41,999 nt of DNA from Chishuiella changwenlii (GTDB taxonomy: Bacteria; Bacteroidota; Bacteroidia; Flavobacteriales; Weeksellaceae). The position numbers and the translations under genes were made by a program. Under the pieces are notes generated by a model. That model was not told where the DNA came from, did not search any database, and was given only the letters and a program-made list of their open reading frames with translations. The stretch lies in NCBI RefSeq assembly GCF_900142565.1, contig NZ_FRBH01000016.1, positions 1 to 41,999 on the forward strand, in the 5' to 3' direction. The first letter of the stretch is position 1. The number at the start of each line of letters is the position of its first letter. Positions 25,845 to 33,751 of this stretch are shown here, piece after piece.

Positions 25845-25892
25845 AAGGCATCATTTGTTCACATTATTAGTGAATAATTGATGCCTTTTTTA
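25845..25892 (+). terminator. Terminator after the outer-membrane-type gene
   Basis: AAGGCATCA (25845-25853) pairs with TGATGCCTT (25879-25887), with an inner stem GTTCAC/GTGAAT, and is followed by TTTTTAT. Confidence 0.85.
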
Positions 25893-25969
25893 TGCTGTTT
25901 TGTAACGCTTTCTAAATTAAGAATTACTATTTTTACAACTAGTTTAGAATAAAAGTTTAAGAAATCGAT

Positions 25970-27856
25970 ATGAATAAAATTACTCTACTGGTTGCAAGTA
26001 TTTTGGTAACTACAACAGCAATGGGACAAAAAGTAATGACGCCAGAACTTCTATGGCAAGTAAAAAAAGTTTCTCCGATCGGAGTTACAAAAGATCAAAA
26101 GAATTTAATTTATAAGGTAACTTCTACAGATGTTAAAACACAAGAAGATACTTCAAAAACTTATATGATTTCTTTGGCTGGAGGAAAAGCTTCGGAAGTA
26201 CAAGATTATAAAACTTTGTTAGATGATAAGTCATTAAACAAAGATCAGAAATATAAAGCTGAAACAGATAAAGTAAAATTAGAAAAAGTTTTTGGTTCAG
26301 ATTATTATCCAGCATTTGACAAATCAAATGTTCAGATTTATGATGCATTAAATTACAGACATTGGGATACTTGGAACGATGGTAATTATGAGCATTTATT
26401 TGTTTCAGAAAATAAAGATAATGCAACTAAAGTAGATGTGTTAAAAGATGAACCTTTTGCTGTTTCAGAATTTGTATGGACACCAGATGGGACAAAAGTT
26501 TTATATGTTTCTAAAAAGAAATCTGGAACAAACTATGCGTTAAGTACAAATACAGATATTTTTCAGTACGACTTAGTAACTAAGAAAACAACAAACATTA
26601 CAGAAGGAAAAATGGGTTATGATAATACACCAAGTTTTTCTTCTCAAGGAGATTTTGCTTTCTTAAGTATGGAGCGTGATGGTTATGAAGCAGATAAAAA
26701 CGATTTAATTGTTCGTAAAGGAGATATAGAAATTAATCTTACAAAGAATTGGGACGGAACTGTACAAGGCTACAAATGGAGCAATGATGGGAAAAAAATC
26801 TATTTTAACGCTCCAGTAGGAGGAACTATTCAATTATTTGAAGTTGATGTAAACTTTAAAGCAAAAAAACTACCTACAGTAAAACAAATTACAAAAGGAG
26901 ATTTTGATATTGCAGATTTAAAAGAGATAGTTGGTAATAAAGCTATTGTAACTAAAACAGATATCAACCATGCAGCAGAAATTTACAGTGTAGATTTAAA
27001 ATCTGGTGCATTAACTCAATTAACAAATGAGAATAAAGAAATATTTGAATCTATTGCATTGAGTGATGTAAAAGCAAGAAAAATAAAAACAACAGACGGA
27101 AAAGAAATGCACGCTTGGGTAGTTTATCCACCAAATTTTGATCCGAATAAAAAATACCCAACTTTATTATATTGTCAAGGAGGACCACAATCTGCATTAA
27201 CTCAGTTTTATTCTCCTCGTTGGAATTTCCAATTAATGGCAGCGCAAGGATATATTGTTATTGCACCAAATCGTCGTGGAATGCCAGGACATGGAGTAGA
27301 ATGGAACGAACAAATTTCTAAAGACTGGGGAGGACAAGTAATGCAAGATTATTTGGCTGCTATAGATGATATATCAAAAGAGTCTTATGTAGATAAAGAT
27401 AGAAGAGGAGCAGTAGGAGCTTCTTACGGAGGATATTCTGTTTATTATTTAGCAGGAATTCACGAAGGTCGTTTTAAATCGTTTATTGCGCATAACGGTG
27501 TTTTCGATTTAAAATCGATGTATGGTACAACAGAAGAAATTTTCTTTACAAACTGGGATGCCGGAGGTGCTTGGTGGGAAAAAGATAACAAAGCTGCACA
27601 AAAAACATACGCACAATTTGATCCTAGTAGTACAGATTTAGTTAATAAATGGAATACGCCTATGTTAATTTACGTTGGAGGTAGAGATTATCGTGTACCA
27701 ATGGGACAAGGACAAGAAGCTTATCAAATTTTACAGTTAAAAGGAATAAAATCTAGATTTATCTATTTTCCAGAAGAAAATCACTGGGTTTTAAAGCCTC
27801 AAAATTCTGTAATATGGCATTCAGAGTTCTTTAAATGGTTAAAAGAAACATTATAA
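25970..27856 (+). CDS. S9 family serine peptidase (prolyl oligopeptidase type)
   Basis: 628 residues with signal peptide MNKITLLVASILVTTTAMGQ, so it acts outside the cytoplasm. The N-terminal beta-propeller (about 25-360) has repeats such as FVWTPDGTKVLYVSKK and YKWSNDGKKIYFN. The C-terminal alpha/beta hydrolase carries the triad Ser485 (GASYGG), Asp573 (GGRDYRVP) and His605 (ENHWVLK). It probably trims peptides during extracellular protein use. It could be an acylaminoacyl- or dipeptidyl-type enzyme; the exact specificity is not decided by these motifs. A terminator follows at 27867. Confidence 0.93.
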   Translation: MNKITLLVASILVTTTAMGQKVMTPELLWQVKKVSPIGVTKDQKNLIYKVTSTDVKTQEDTSKTYMISLAGGKASEVQDYKTLLDDKSLNKDQKYKAETDKVKLEKVFGSDYYPAFDKSNVQIYDALNYRHWDTWNDGNYEHLFVSENKDNATKVDVLKDEPFAVSEFVWTPDGTKVLYVSKKKSGTNYALSTNTDIFQYDLVTKKTTNITEGKMGYDNTPSFSSQGDFAFLSMERDGYEADKNDLIVRKGDIEINLTKNWDGTVQGYKWSNDGKKIYFNAPVGGTIQLFEVDVNFKAKKLPTVKQITKGDFDIADLKEIVGNKAIVTKTDINHAAEIYSVDLKSGALTQLTNENKEIFESIALSDVKARKIKTTDGKEMHAWVVYPPNFDPNKKYPTLLYCQGGPQSALTQFYSPRWNFQLMAAQGYIVIAPNRRGMPGHGVEWNEQISKDWGGQVMQDYLAAIDDISKESYVDKDRRGAVGASYGGYSVYYLAGIHEGRFKSFIAHNGVFDLKSMYGTTEEIFFTNWDAGGAWWEKDNKAAQKTYAQFDPSSTDLVNKWNTPMLIYVGGRDYRVPMGQGQEAYQILQLKGIKSRFIYFPEENHWVLKPQNSVIWHSEFFKWLKETL

Positions 27857-27866
27857 ATAGACTATA

Positions 27867-27897
27867 AAACACAACTTGAAAAAGTTGTGTTTTTTTA
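27867..27897 (+). terminator. Terminator after the S9 peptidase gene
   Basis: AAACACAACTT (27867-27877) pairs with AAGTTGTGTTT (27882-27892), loop of 4 bases, then TTTTT. Confidence 0.9.
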
Positions 27898-27930
27898 TTC
27901 GGTTGAACTGTAGTTGATTATAAAAACTAG

Positions 27931-27992
27931 TTGCGTCATATTTTTATTTAATTTTGTTTAATAGAATAAACGTTGTAAATTCATTGACGCAA
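27931..27992. repeat. Spaced inverted repeat TTGCGTCA ... TGACGCAA
   Basis: TTGCGTCA at 27931-27938 is repeated as its exact complement at 27985-27992, with 46 AT-rich bases between. A TAnnTTTG-like box (TAATTTTG, 27949-27956) lies between the arms, and the gene at 28012 starts 19 bases after the right arm. The spacing suggests two binding half-sites flanking a promoter rather than a terminator. Confidence 0.5.
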
Positions 27993-28011
27993 GTCAAAAC
28001 CATATTATAAA

Positions 28012-28704
28012 ATGAGTAAGGAAAATAACAAAATATATATATCAAATAGTCCATTTACAAACGGTCATAAGATAGTAGATTTTGTTTGGAGCGCTCGTCT
28101 AGATGAAGACTTCGAGCTATGGATGGATTTCCATTTGGAAACCGATAAGTATGACGAAGAAGAAGAATACAAAGATGATTTAGATGAAATAGATGATATT
28201 TCTGAGGAAAATGCAGAAAAACAACTATGGATTAACTACGATCATTGTACAATTTCTAGTACATTCTGGAATAATAAAGGAATTAAAATAGAAAATTTTA
28301 AAGATTTAGACTTTAATAACTTAAATAATAAAACAATTTTAGTTGATGAGTTACCAGTTGATTTAGAAAATACGAAAGATTTAGCTTTCGGTATTTCAAT
28401 GCTTGGTAACGATACAATAGCAAATCACGAGATTACTTTTATAGATACAAAAGAAGTAGGTGTTTTCGATATAAAATGGAAAGGTAAAATTGCCAATACA
28501 TATTTAGGAGAAACAGATTTTGATTATGATTTTTATGTTTACATGAAAAATATAAGATTTGCAGGAATAAAGATTAACCCTAACCTAGAGAAGAAGCAAG
28601 TAGTAGAATTTTTTAAATCAAACTCAATTCATTTTGTTGATTTTGAATTAATTGATGCAAATGAATTTGAATTAGAAAATTATGTAATTAAACTAAAAAA
28701 ATAA
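28012..28704 (+). CDS. Acidic cytoplasmic protein, unknown
   Basis: 230 residues, no signal or membrane segment. Two beta-rich stretches surround a very acidic stretch (about 43-68, rich in Asp and Glu, DEEEEYKDDLDEIDD). The C-terminal half includes FDIKWKGKIANTYLG and a long Asp/Tyr/Phe-rich strand region. I do not recognise a family. The gene precedes the phytochrome operon on the same strand, with a -7 box in the gap, so cotranscription is not assured. A spaced inverted repeat lies upstream. Confidence 0.75.
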   Translation: MSKENNKIYISNSPFTNGHKIVDFVWSARLDEDFELWMDFHLETDKYDEEEEYKDDLDEIDDISEENAEKQLWINYDHCTISSTFWNNKGIKIENFKDLDFNNLNNKTILVDELPVDLENTKDLAFGISMLGNDTIANHEITFIDTKEVGVFDIKWKGKIANTYLGETDFDYDFYVYMKNIRFAGIKINPNLEKKQVVEFFKSNSIHFVDFELIDANEFELENYVIKLKK

Positions 28705-28738
28705 GGTAAAATTAATCTTCATTATTGTTAAGTCGTAT

Positions 28739-28746
28739 TATATTTG
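28739..28746 (+). promoter_or_regulatory. -7 box before the phytochrome operon
   Basis: TATATTTG matches TAnnTTTG. Transcription would begin near 28753, about 30 bases before the ATG at 28784. No convincing -33 element. Confidence 0.5.
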
Positions 28747-28783
28747 CGTTTAGCCTATAGTGTTTTTTAAAACGCGTATTAAT

Positions 28784-30964
28784 ATGACAAATGAAATCAT
28801 TCAAAATTGTGAAGATGAGAAAATACAATTTCTTAACGAAGTACAGAATTTAGGTTACTTAATTGGAATTGACCAATCATCTCATCAAATAAAATTTGTT
28901 TCTAATAATATCAACGAGATATTTGATAGAAACCCATCAGAATTAATTTCTTTAAAATTAGATGAGGTTTATAACTTCGCTCTAAACTTATCCGCAATTT
29001 ATAGTTTAGAAAGTGGCGAATTTTTAAGAGAGTCTATCACCATTAATGGTAGAGATTTTCATAAAACTATTTACACCGTAAACAATTTTATTTACATAGA
29101 GCTAGAAGAGTTAATTATTTCAGAAAATAGAATGTTTTACTACAATACTTCTGAACAAATTCTTTTCTCTAAATCTAAGAATGATATTTGGGAAGCCCTT
29201 TTATCTGCGGTACAAAAGATGATCGGCTATGATCGTGTAATGTTATACCAATTCTTGGAAGATGATAGTGGAATCGTCATTAAAGAAAAAGTAAATAATA
29301 AATTAGATTCTTATAATGGACTTCGTTTTCCTGAATTTGATATTCCTCAACAAGCCAGAAAATTATATTTAAAAAAGAAAAGTAGACTTGTTGCAGATGT
29401 TGATTCACCAAGAGTAAAAATTATTTCTCAGACCAATTCTCCTATAGACTTAACATATACTTCGATTAGAGCATTATCTCCCGTTCACATAGAATATGTT
29501 AAAAATTCTGGAGCAAAAGCCAGTTTTTCAATTTCTATTGTGATAGATAATGAACTATGGGGATTAATTACTTGTCAAAATTCTACTGCTAAGAATATTC
29601 CGTACCAAATAAGATTACAATGCGAGCTATTATCGAGACTAGCGAGAATAACTTACGTTAATTTTAAATCGACAGAACAAATTGAATTTCAGAATAAGTT
29701 TAGTGAAACAGCTATAAAACTTAAAGAAAATTTATTAGTAGAAGAAAATTTAAAAGATTCGATTTCTAAAAATCTAAAACCAATTTTTAAATTAACAGAA
29801 GCCGACGGAATGGCTTTTATTTATAAAGATACGGTTATAAAAGATGGTGAAACTCCACCAGACGATGAGATTATACGTATTAAGAATTGGGCAAAGAAAA
29901 ATAATATAAAAAACTTCTATCATTCAAATTCTTTCAAAAAAACATTCGGAGAAGAATTAAATCTTTCATCTTCGTCAACAGGTGTAATGTTTAGTTTTTT
30001 AGATCAATTCAATAAAAATTTTATTATTTGGTTTAAGAAAGAAGAAAACTTAAAATTAAATTGGGCAGGAGAGCCACAAAAATATCTTAAAGAAAAGTTA
30101 GATGATAAGGGAAATCCAATCTCTTATTTTTCACCAAGAAACTCATTTAAATTTTGGCAAGAAGAGGTTGTAGATCGTTCTTTTATCTGGAAAGAGAATG
30201 AAATTTATGTAGCAAAAGAAGTTATAAAACTTGTAATAGAAACGCTTCATGTACAATCTTTTAAAATTCACAGTTTATACGAACAATTAAAAGAGATTAA
30301 CGAAGAACTGGATGCTTTTTCTTACACAGTTTCTCACGATTTACGTACGCCTTTGACGGTTATGAAATTAAATTGTCAGATGCTAGAAAGAAAACTAAAT
30401 GAGAACCCAGAAAATTCTAGTCAAGTAAAAAGTGTAATCAAAGAAATTGATAAGATTACAGAAATGATGGAAGAGATTTTAGCATTAAGTAAAGCAAAAA
30501 AATCTGAAATCGAATTAATTGAAATTAACTCGGAAGAGGTGATTAATAAAATTGTAAATGACCTTAAAGTCTATTACAATGCAGAAACTACTGTTATTAA
30601 TATCGGAAGTATTAGAAATGTTTTTGCCGAGAAAACAATGGCTTATGAAGTCTTTCTAAATATTATTGGTAATGCTATAAAATATTCTTCAAAAGAAACA
30701 ACGCCAGTAGTAACAATATCTTCTACAGACGATAAGAATTACATCTGTTATAAGATTACAGATAATGGAATTGGTATTAAACAAGAAGACCATGACAAAA
30801 TGTTTAAATTGTTTAGCAGAATGTCCAATACAGCAGATATAAAAGGAAATGGAGTAGGGCTAACAATTGCTCAAACCATGATGAGAAGAATGGACGGTGA
30901 AATTTCTTTTGAAAGTAAAGAGGGAGTGGGAACAACTTTCTCATTAAAATTTAAAAAACCTTAA
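28784..30964 (+). CDS. bphP: Bacteriophytochrome sensor histidine kinase
   Basis: 726-residue red/far-red photoreceptor kinase: PAS_2, GAF, PHY, HisKA and HATPase in order. Cys9 in NCEDEKIQ sits where bacteriophytochromes attach biliverdin, followed by NLGYLIGID in place of the usual PHGxL. The GAF domain shows FPEFDIP (Asp186) and SPVHIEY (His235), the residues that hold the chromophore. The PHY tongue is present as WAGEP and SPRNSFKFW (PRxSF motif). Phospho-acceptor His518 lies in SHDLRTPL; ATP-binding boxes are intact. The frame extends to a GTG at 28760, but the ATG at 28784 better places Cys9. No response regulator is encoded nearby. Confidence 0.93.
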   Translation: MTNEIIQNCEDEKIQFLNEVQNLGYLIGIDQSSHQIKFVSNNINEIFDRNPSELISLKLDEVYNFALNLSAIYSLESGEFLRESITINGRDFHKTIYTVNNFIYIELEELIISENRMFYYNTSEQILFSKSKNDIWEALLSAVQKMIGYDRVMLYQFLEDDSGIVIKEKVNNKLDSYNGLRFPEFDIPQQARKLYLKKKSRLVADVDSPRVKIISQTNSPIDLTYTSIRALSPVHIEYVKNSGAKASFSISIVIDNELWGLITCQNSTAKNIPYQIRLQCELLSRLARITYVNFKSTEQIEFQNKFSETAIKLKENLLVEENLKDSISKNLKPIFKLTEADGMAFIYKDTVIKDGETPPDDEIIRIKNWAKKNNIKNFYHSNSFKKTFGEELNLSSSSTGVMFSFLDQFNKNFIIWFKKEENLKLNWAGEPQKYLKEKLDDKGNPISYFSPRNSFKFWQEEVVDRSFIWKENEIYVAKEVIKLVIETLHVQSFKIHSLYEQLKEINEELDAFSYTVSHDLRTPLTVMKLNCQMLERKLNENPENSSQVKSVIKEIDKITEMMEEILALSKAKKSEIELIEINSEEVINKIVNDLKVYYNAETTVINIGSIRNVFAEKTMAYEVFLNIIGNAIKYSSKETTPVVTISSTDDKNYICYKITDNGIGIKQEDHDKMFKLFSRMSNTADIKGNGVGLTIAQTMMRRMDGEISFESKEGVGTTFSLKFKKP

Positions 30965-30967
30965 ACA

Positions 30968-31522
30968 ATGTTGACAAATTATTTAAAAGAGAATACAGCA
31001 GATTTTCATAATGAAATTGAAAGTAAATTAGAATCAAAAAAATTATTCGAAGGAACTTTTTCAGATGAAAATTATTACAAGATGTTACGAGTTAATCATC
31101 TATTTTTAAAAGAATACGAAGATAAAATCAAAAAATTATTAACGGTTAAAGATTTTGGAATTTTACACCAAACAAATTTTGATAAATGCCGATTAATTGA
31201 AAAAGATTTATCAGAATTAAACTTAACAGAACTAGAACCTCAAAACGCATCTGAATTAGAGGATAGAGCAGAAGCTTTCGGAGCACTTTATGTTATAGAA
31301 GGCTCTATGTTAGGAGGAAATGTAATTGCAAAAACATTAAAAAAATATCCTAGTTTAAAAGATAAAAGTTTTAATTATTTTGGTCATTATGGCGAAAAAT
31401 TAGGACAAAGTTGGAAAACTTTTTTACGTTACATTAATGAAGAGTTTACGACAGAAAAAGAACAAAGTCAAGTAATTGCTGGAGCAAAAAAAGCATACGA
31501 AGATTTAATACGTTTTGCTTAA
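30968..31522 (+). CDS. bphO: Heme oxygenase, biliverdin-forming (BphO)
   Basis: 184-residue all-helical enzyme that opens heme to biliverdin, the chromophore of the phytochrome encoded 3 bases upstream. The proximal heme ligand is His14 in ADFHNEIE. The distal helix reads LYVIEGSMLGGNVIAK, the family's G-rich kink over the heme. The tight linkage supports a bacteriophytochrome-type enzyme rather than one for iron acquisition. Confidence 0.92.
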   Translation: MLTNYLKENTADFHNEIESKLESKKLFEGTFSDENYYKMLRVNHLFLKEYEDKIKKLLTVKDFGILHQTNFDKCRLIEKDLSELNLTELEPQNASELEDRAEAFGALYVIEGSMLGGNVIAKTLKKYPSLKDKSFNYFGHYGEKLGQSWKTFLRYINEEFTTEKEQSQVIAGAKKAYEDLIRFA

Positions 31523-31527
31523 TTGTA

Positions 31528-32082
31528 ATGAAGAATAAATTTCTTGTAAGATTTTTTATAGCATTTATTCTGCTTTTATATTCTACATTTTCGTATTTTA
31601 TAAATACAGATTTTGATATGTCAATCTTCTTTATCTGTGCACTTATTTACCTTTTTATATTTTTTGATTTCTTTTTTCAAATTTATAAATCGATTAAAGT
31701 GAAGTATACAGATAAAGTTAGAAATTATCTGTGTATTTTTTATGCTTTAGTATTGATAATTGTTTTTATAAAACCTAGAGGAATTATCGATTTTGAAGAG
31801 TTAGGAAGTAAAATTATTCTTACAGGTTTTTATGAAGGCGTAGCTAGCTGCACAACAACATTAAAACTTAAAGAAAACAATACATATAGATTAAATAGTA
31901 TTTGTTTTGGTAGTGATACTAAGATAGGGAAATATGTAATACGTAACGATTCTATTTTCTTCGATAAAAAAGATGATATACCATACAGTTTTGGTGTTAT
32001 TGATGGTAATAGTTTGGATTTGTATTATAAAGAATCTTCTGAAAAATATAATTATTTTAGTTTAATGATAATTAAAAATTAA
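31528..32082 (+). CDS. Membrane protein with C-terminal beta domain, unknown, in the phytochrome operon
   Basis: 184 residues. Three predicted helices (about 9-27, 32-52 and 67-84) are followed by a soluble part with LTGFYEGVASCTTTLKLKENNTYRLNSICFG, then KIGKYVIRNDSIFF. That soluble part is a small beta domain of the type found in lipocalin-like or META-like exported domains, with a likely Cys pair. No firm family. It starts 5 bases after the bphO stop and is followed by a terminator, so it is the third gene of the operon. Its role with the photoreceptor is unknown. Confidence 0.72.
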   Translation: MKNKFLVRFFIAFILLLYSTFSYFINTDFDMSIFFICALIYLFIFFDFFFQIYKSIKVKYTDKVRNYLCIFYALVLIIVFIKPRGIIDFEELGSKIILTGFYEGVASCTTTLKLKENNTYRLNSICFGSDTKIGKYVIRNDSIFFDKKDDIPYSFGVIDGNSLDLYYKESSEKYNYFSLMIIKN

Positions 32083-32083
32083 T

Positions 32084-32107
32084 AAGACACCATTAGGTGT
32101 TTTTTTA
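32084..32107 (+). terminator. Terminator of the phytochrome operon
   Basis: ACACC, loop ATTA, GGTGT, extended by outer A-T and G-U pairs, followed by a run of T to 32107. The stem begins at 32084, just after the stop codon. Confidence 0.8.
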
Positions 32108-32140
32108 TTAAAAATATCTCATTTAATAAAAATATATTTT

Positions 32141-32148
32141 TATGTTTG
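32141..32148 (+). promoter_or_regulatory. -7 box before the S41-like peptidase
   Basis: TATGTTTG matches TAnnTTTG, 26 bases before the start codon. No -33 element recognised. Confidence 0.4.
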
Positions 32149-32174
32149 TTGCAATTAAAAATAATTAACACAAG

Positions 32175-33608
32175 ATGAAATTAATTGTAACAACTTCTCT
32201 ATTTATAATAGGAAGTTTATTTCTGCAAGCACAAAATTGCGACTGTAAAGCTAATTTTTTATGGTTAAAAAAAACATTCGAAGAGAATGATGCAGGTTTT
32301 GCTCACATATTAAAAAATAAAGGAGAAAGTGTTTATCTACTACACAATCTACAAACAGAAAAAAAAGTTGAAAAAATAACGGACTACGACCTTTGTCAAC
32401 AAGAATTAACTAATTGGGTTTATTTTTTTAGAAAAGATCACTTTAGAGTTATTACGACACAAAAAGGACTTCAAAAACAAAAAGAATTAAAGACTTATAG
32501 CCCTTTAGTCGAAAAAAGCATTCAATTAAAATCTTTTAAATCTTATTTATCTTCTAAAAAGACAGATGATATAGAAGGAATTTGGAAAACAGGTAAGAAT
32601 ACAATTGCTGTAAAGAAAATTGGAAATGATTTTATAGGAACAGTAATAGAAGCAGCTTCAACTTCAACATTTAAGGTTAACGAAGTTGTTTTTAAAGTAA
32701 ATAGCGATTTAAGTAAAGGAACTTATTACTTACAAAATTATAAACCGGTAGATACAGATGCTATTCATTATTTTGGTCAAAATTTATTACAAGTAGGTAA
32801 CAGCTTTTTCGAAAGAACTTTTCCTGTATATCCGTATTCAGAAAAGACGAAAGAGTATTTAAAGCTGAAAACAGATAACAAACCATTTGGTTATAAAAGA
32901 GATGAGAATACAGTATACATACATATTCCTAGTTTTCATCAAAATAAAAAAGATATAGATAGTATCTTTCAAGCATTAAACAAAGAAATTACTTCTACGC
33001 CCAATCTTATTATAGATGTAAGAGATGCACAAGGAGGTCAGGACAGAAACTTTTTAGCAATTACACCATACTTATATACAAATCCTGTAAGAAGTGTTTT
33101 AGCAGAATTTTATTCAACGGAGAAGAATAATCAATTTATAAAAGATGCTGCAAGTGATCCTGATTTAGATGAGGATTCGAAAAAGTTTTATGATGGAATG
33201 ATTAAGAAATTAGAAAATAATTTAGGCAAATATGTCAATATCTTTTCAGAGGAAAATGTATCTATTCTAAAAAAGGATAGAGTTTTTCCTTACCCAAAAA
33301 ATGTTGGAATTATTATTCACGAAAATAACTTTAGTACAACAGAAGAATTTATCTTAACAGCTAAACAAAGCCGAAAAGTAAAGTTTTTTGGTCGAAAAAC
33401 AGGTGGTGCGTTAGATGTTTCGAATATGATAGAAACAGAATCACCAACGGGAGATTTCATTCTTTCTTATTGTATTTCTCGTTCTTTCCGTATACCAGAA
33501 AACACGGTAGATGATATGGGAATTCATCCAGACTTTTATTTAGATAAAACTGTTCCAGAAGATGAATGGGTAGATAAAGTAACCGAAATTATGAATTATT
33601 GGAAATAA
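32175..33608 (+). CDS. S41-like peptidase, exported
   Basis: 477 residues with signal peptide MKLIVTTSLFIIGSLFLQAQ. The C-terminal half is the S41 fold: YIHIPSFHQNKKDIDSIFQAL, LIIDVRDAQGGQDRNFL, and the nucleophile region IIIHENNFSTTEEF with Ser387. The Lys of the FGKG motif seen in C-terminal processing proteases is not in place (KTGGALDVSN instead), so this is closer to the tricorn/IRBP side of the family or has a different catalytic set. No PDZ domain is visible. A terminator closes the unit. Confidence 0.82.
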   Translation: MKLIVTTSLFIIGSLFLQAQNCDCKANFLWLKKTFEENDAGFAHILKNKGESVYLLHNLQTEKKVEKITDYDLCQQELTNWVYFFRKDHFRVITTQKGLQKQKELKTYSPLVEKSIQLKSFKSYLSSKKTDDIEGIWKTGKNTIAVKKIGNDFIGTVIEAASTSTFKVNEVVFKVNSDLSKGTYYLQNYKPVDTDAIHYFGQNLLQVGNSFFERTFPVYPYSEKTKEYLKLKTDNKPFGYKRDENTVYIHIPSFHQNKKDIDSIFQALNKEITSTPNLIIDVRDAQGGQDRNFLAITPYLYTNPVRSVLAEFYSTEKNNQFIKDAASDPDLDEDSKKFYDGMIKKLENNLGKYVNIFSEENVSILKKDRVFPYPKNVGIIIHENNFSTTEEFILTAKQSRKVKFFGRKTGGALDVSNMIETESPTGDFILSYCISRSFRIPENTVDDMGIHPDFYLDKTVPEDEWVDKVTEIMNYWK

Positions 33609-33612
33609 ATTT

Positions 33613-33639
33613 AAAACGCTCAACTTTGAGCGTTTTTTT
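33613..33639 (+). terminator. Terminator after the S41-like peptidase
   Basis: AAAACGCTCA (33613-33622) pairs with TGAGCGTTTT (33627-33636), loop of 4 bases, then TTT. A 10-bp perfect stem. Confidence 0.9.
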
Positions 33640-33751
33640 ATTGAATAACATCTATTATTGACTTTCCTACATAACATAAAATTACAATCATTAGGAGAAC
33701 TAATAAGAATCCACTATTTTAGCGTTTCGTAAAATTGAAGACAAATAAAAA

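Noticed and set aside
28760-28783. GTG at 28760 as start of the phytochrome
   Set aside because: It would add eight residues before the normal start, leave only a few bases of leader after the -7 box, and move the attachment Cys away from its usual distance. ATG at 28784 is preferred.
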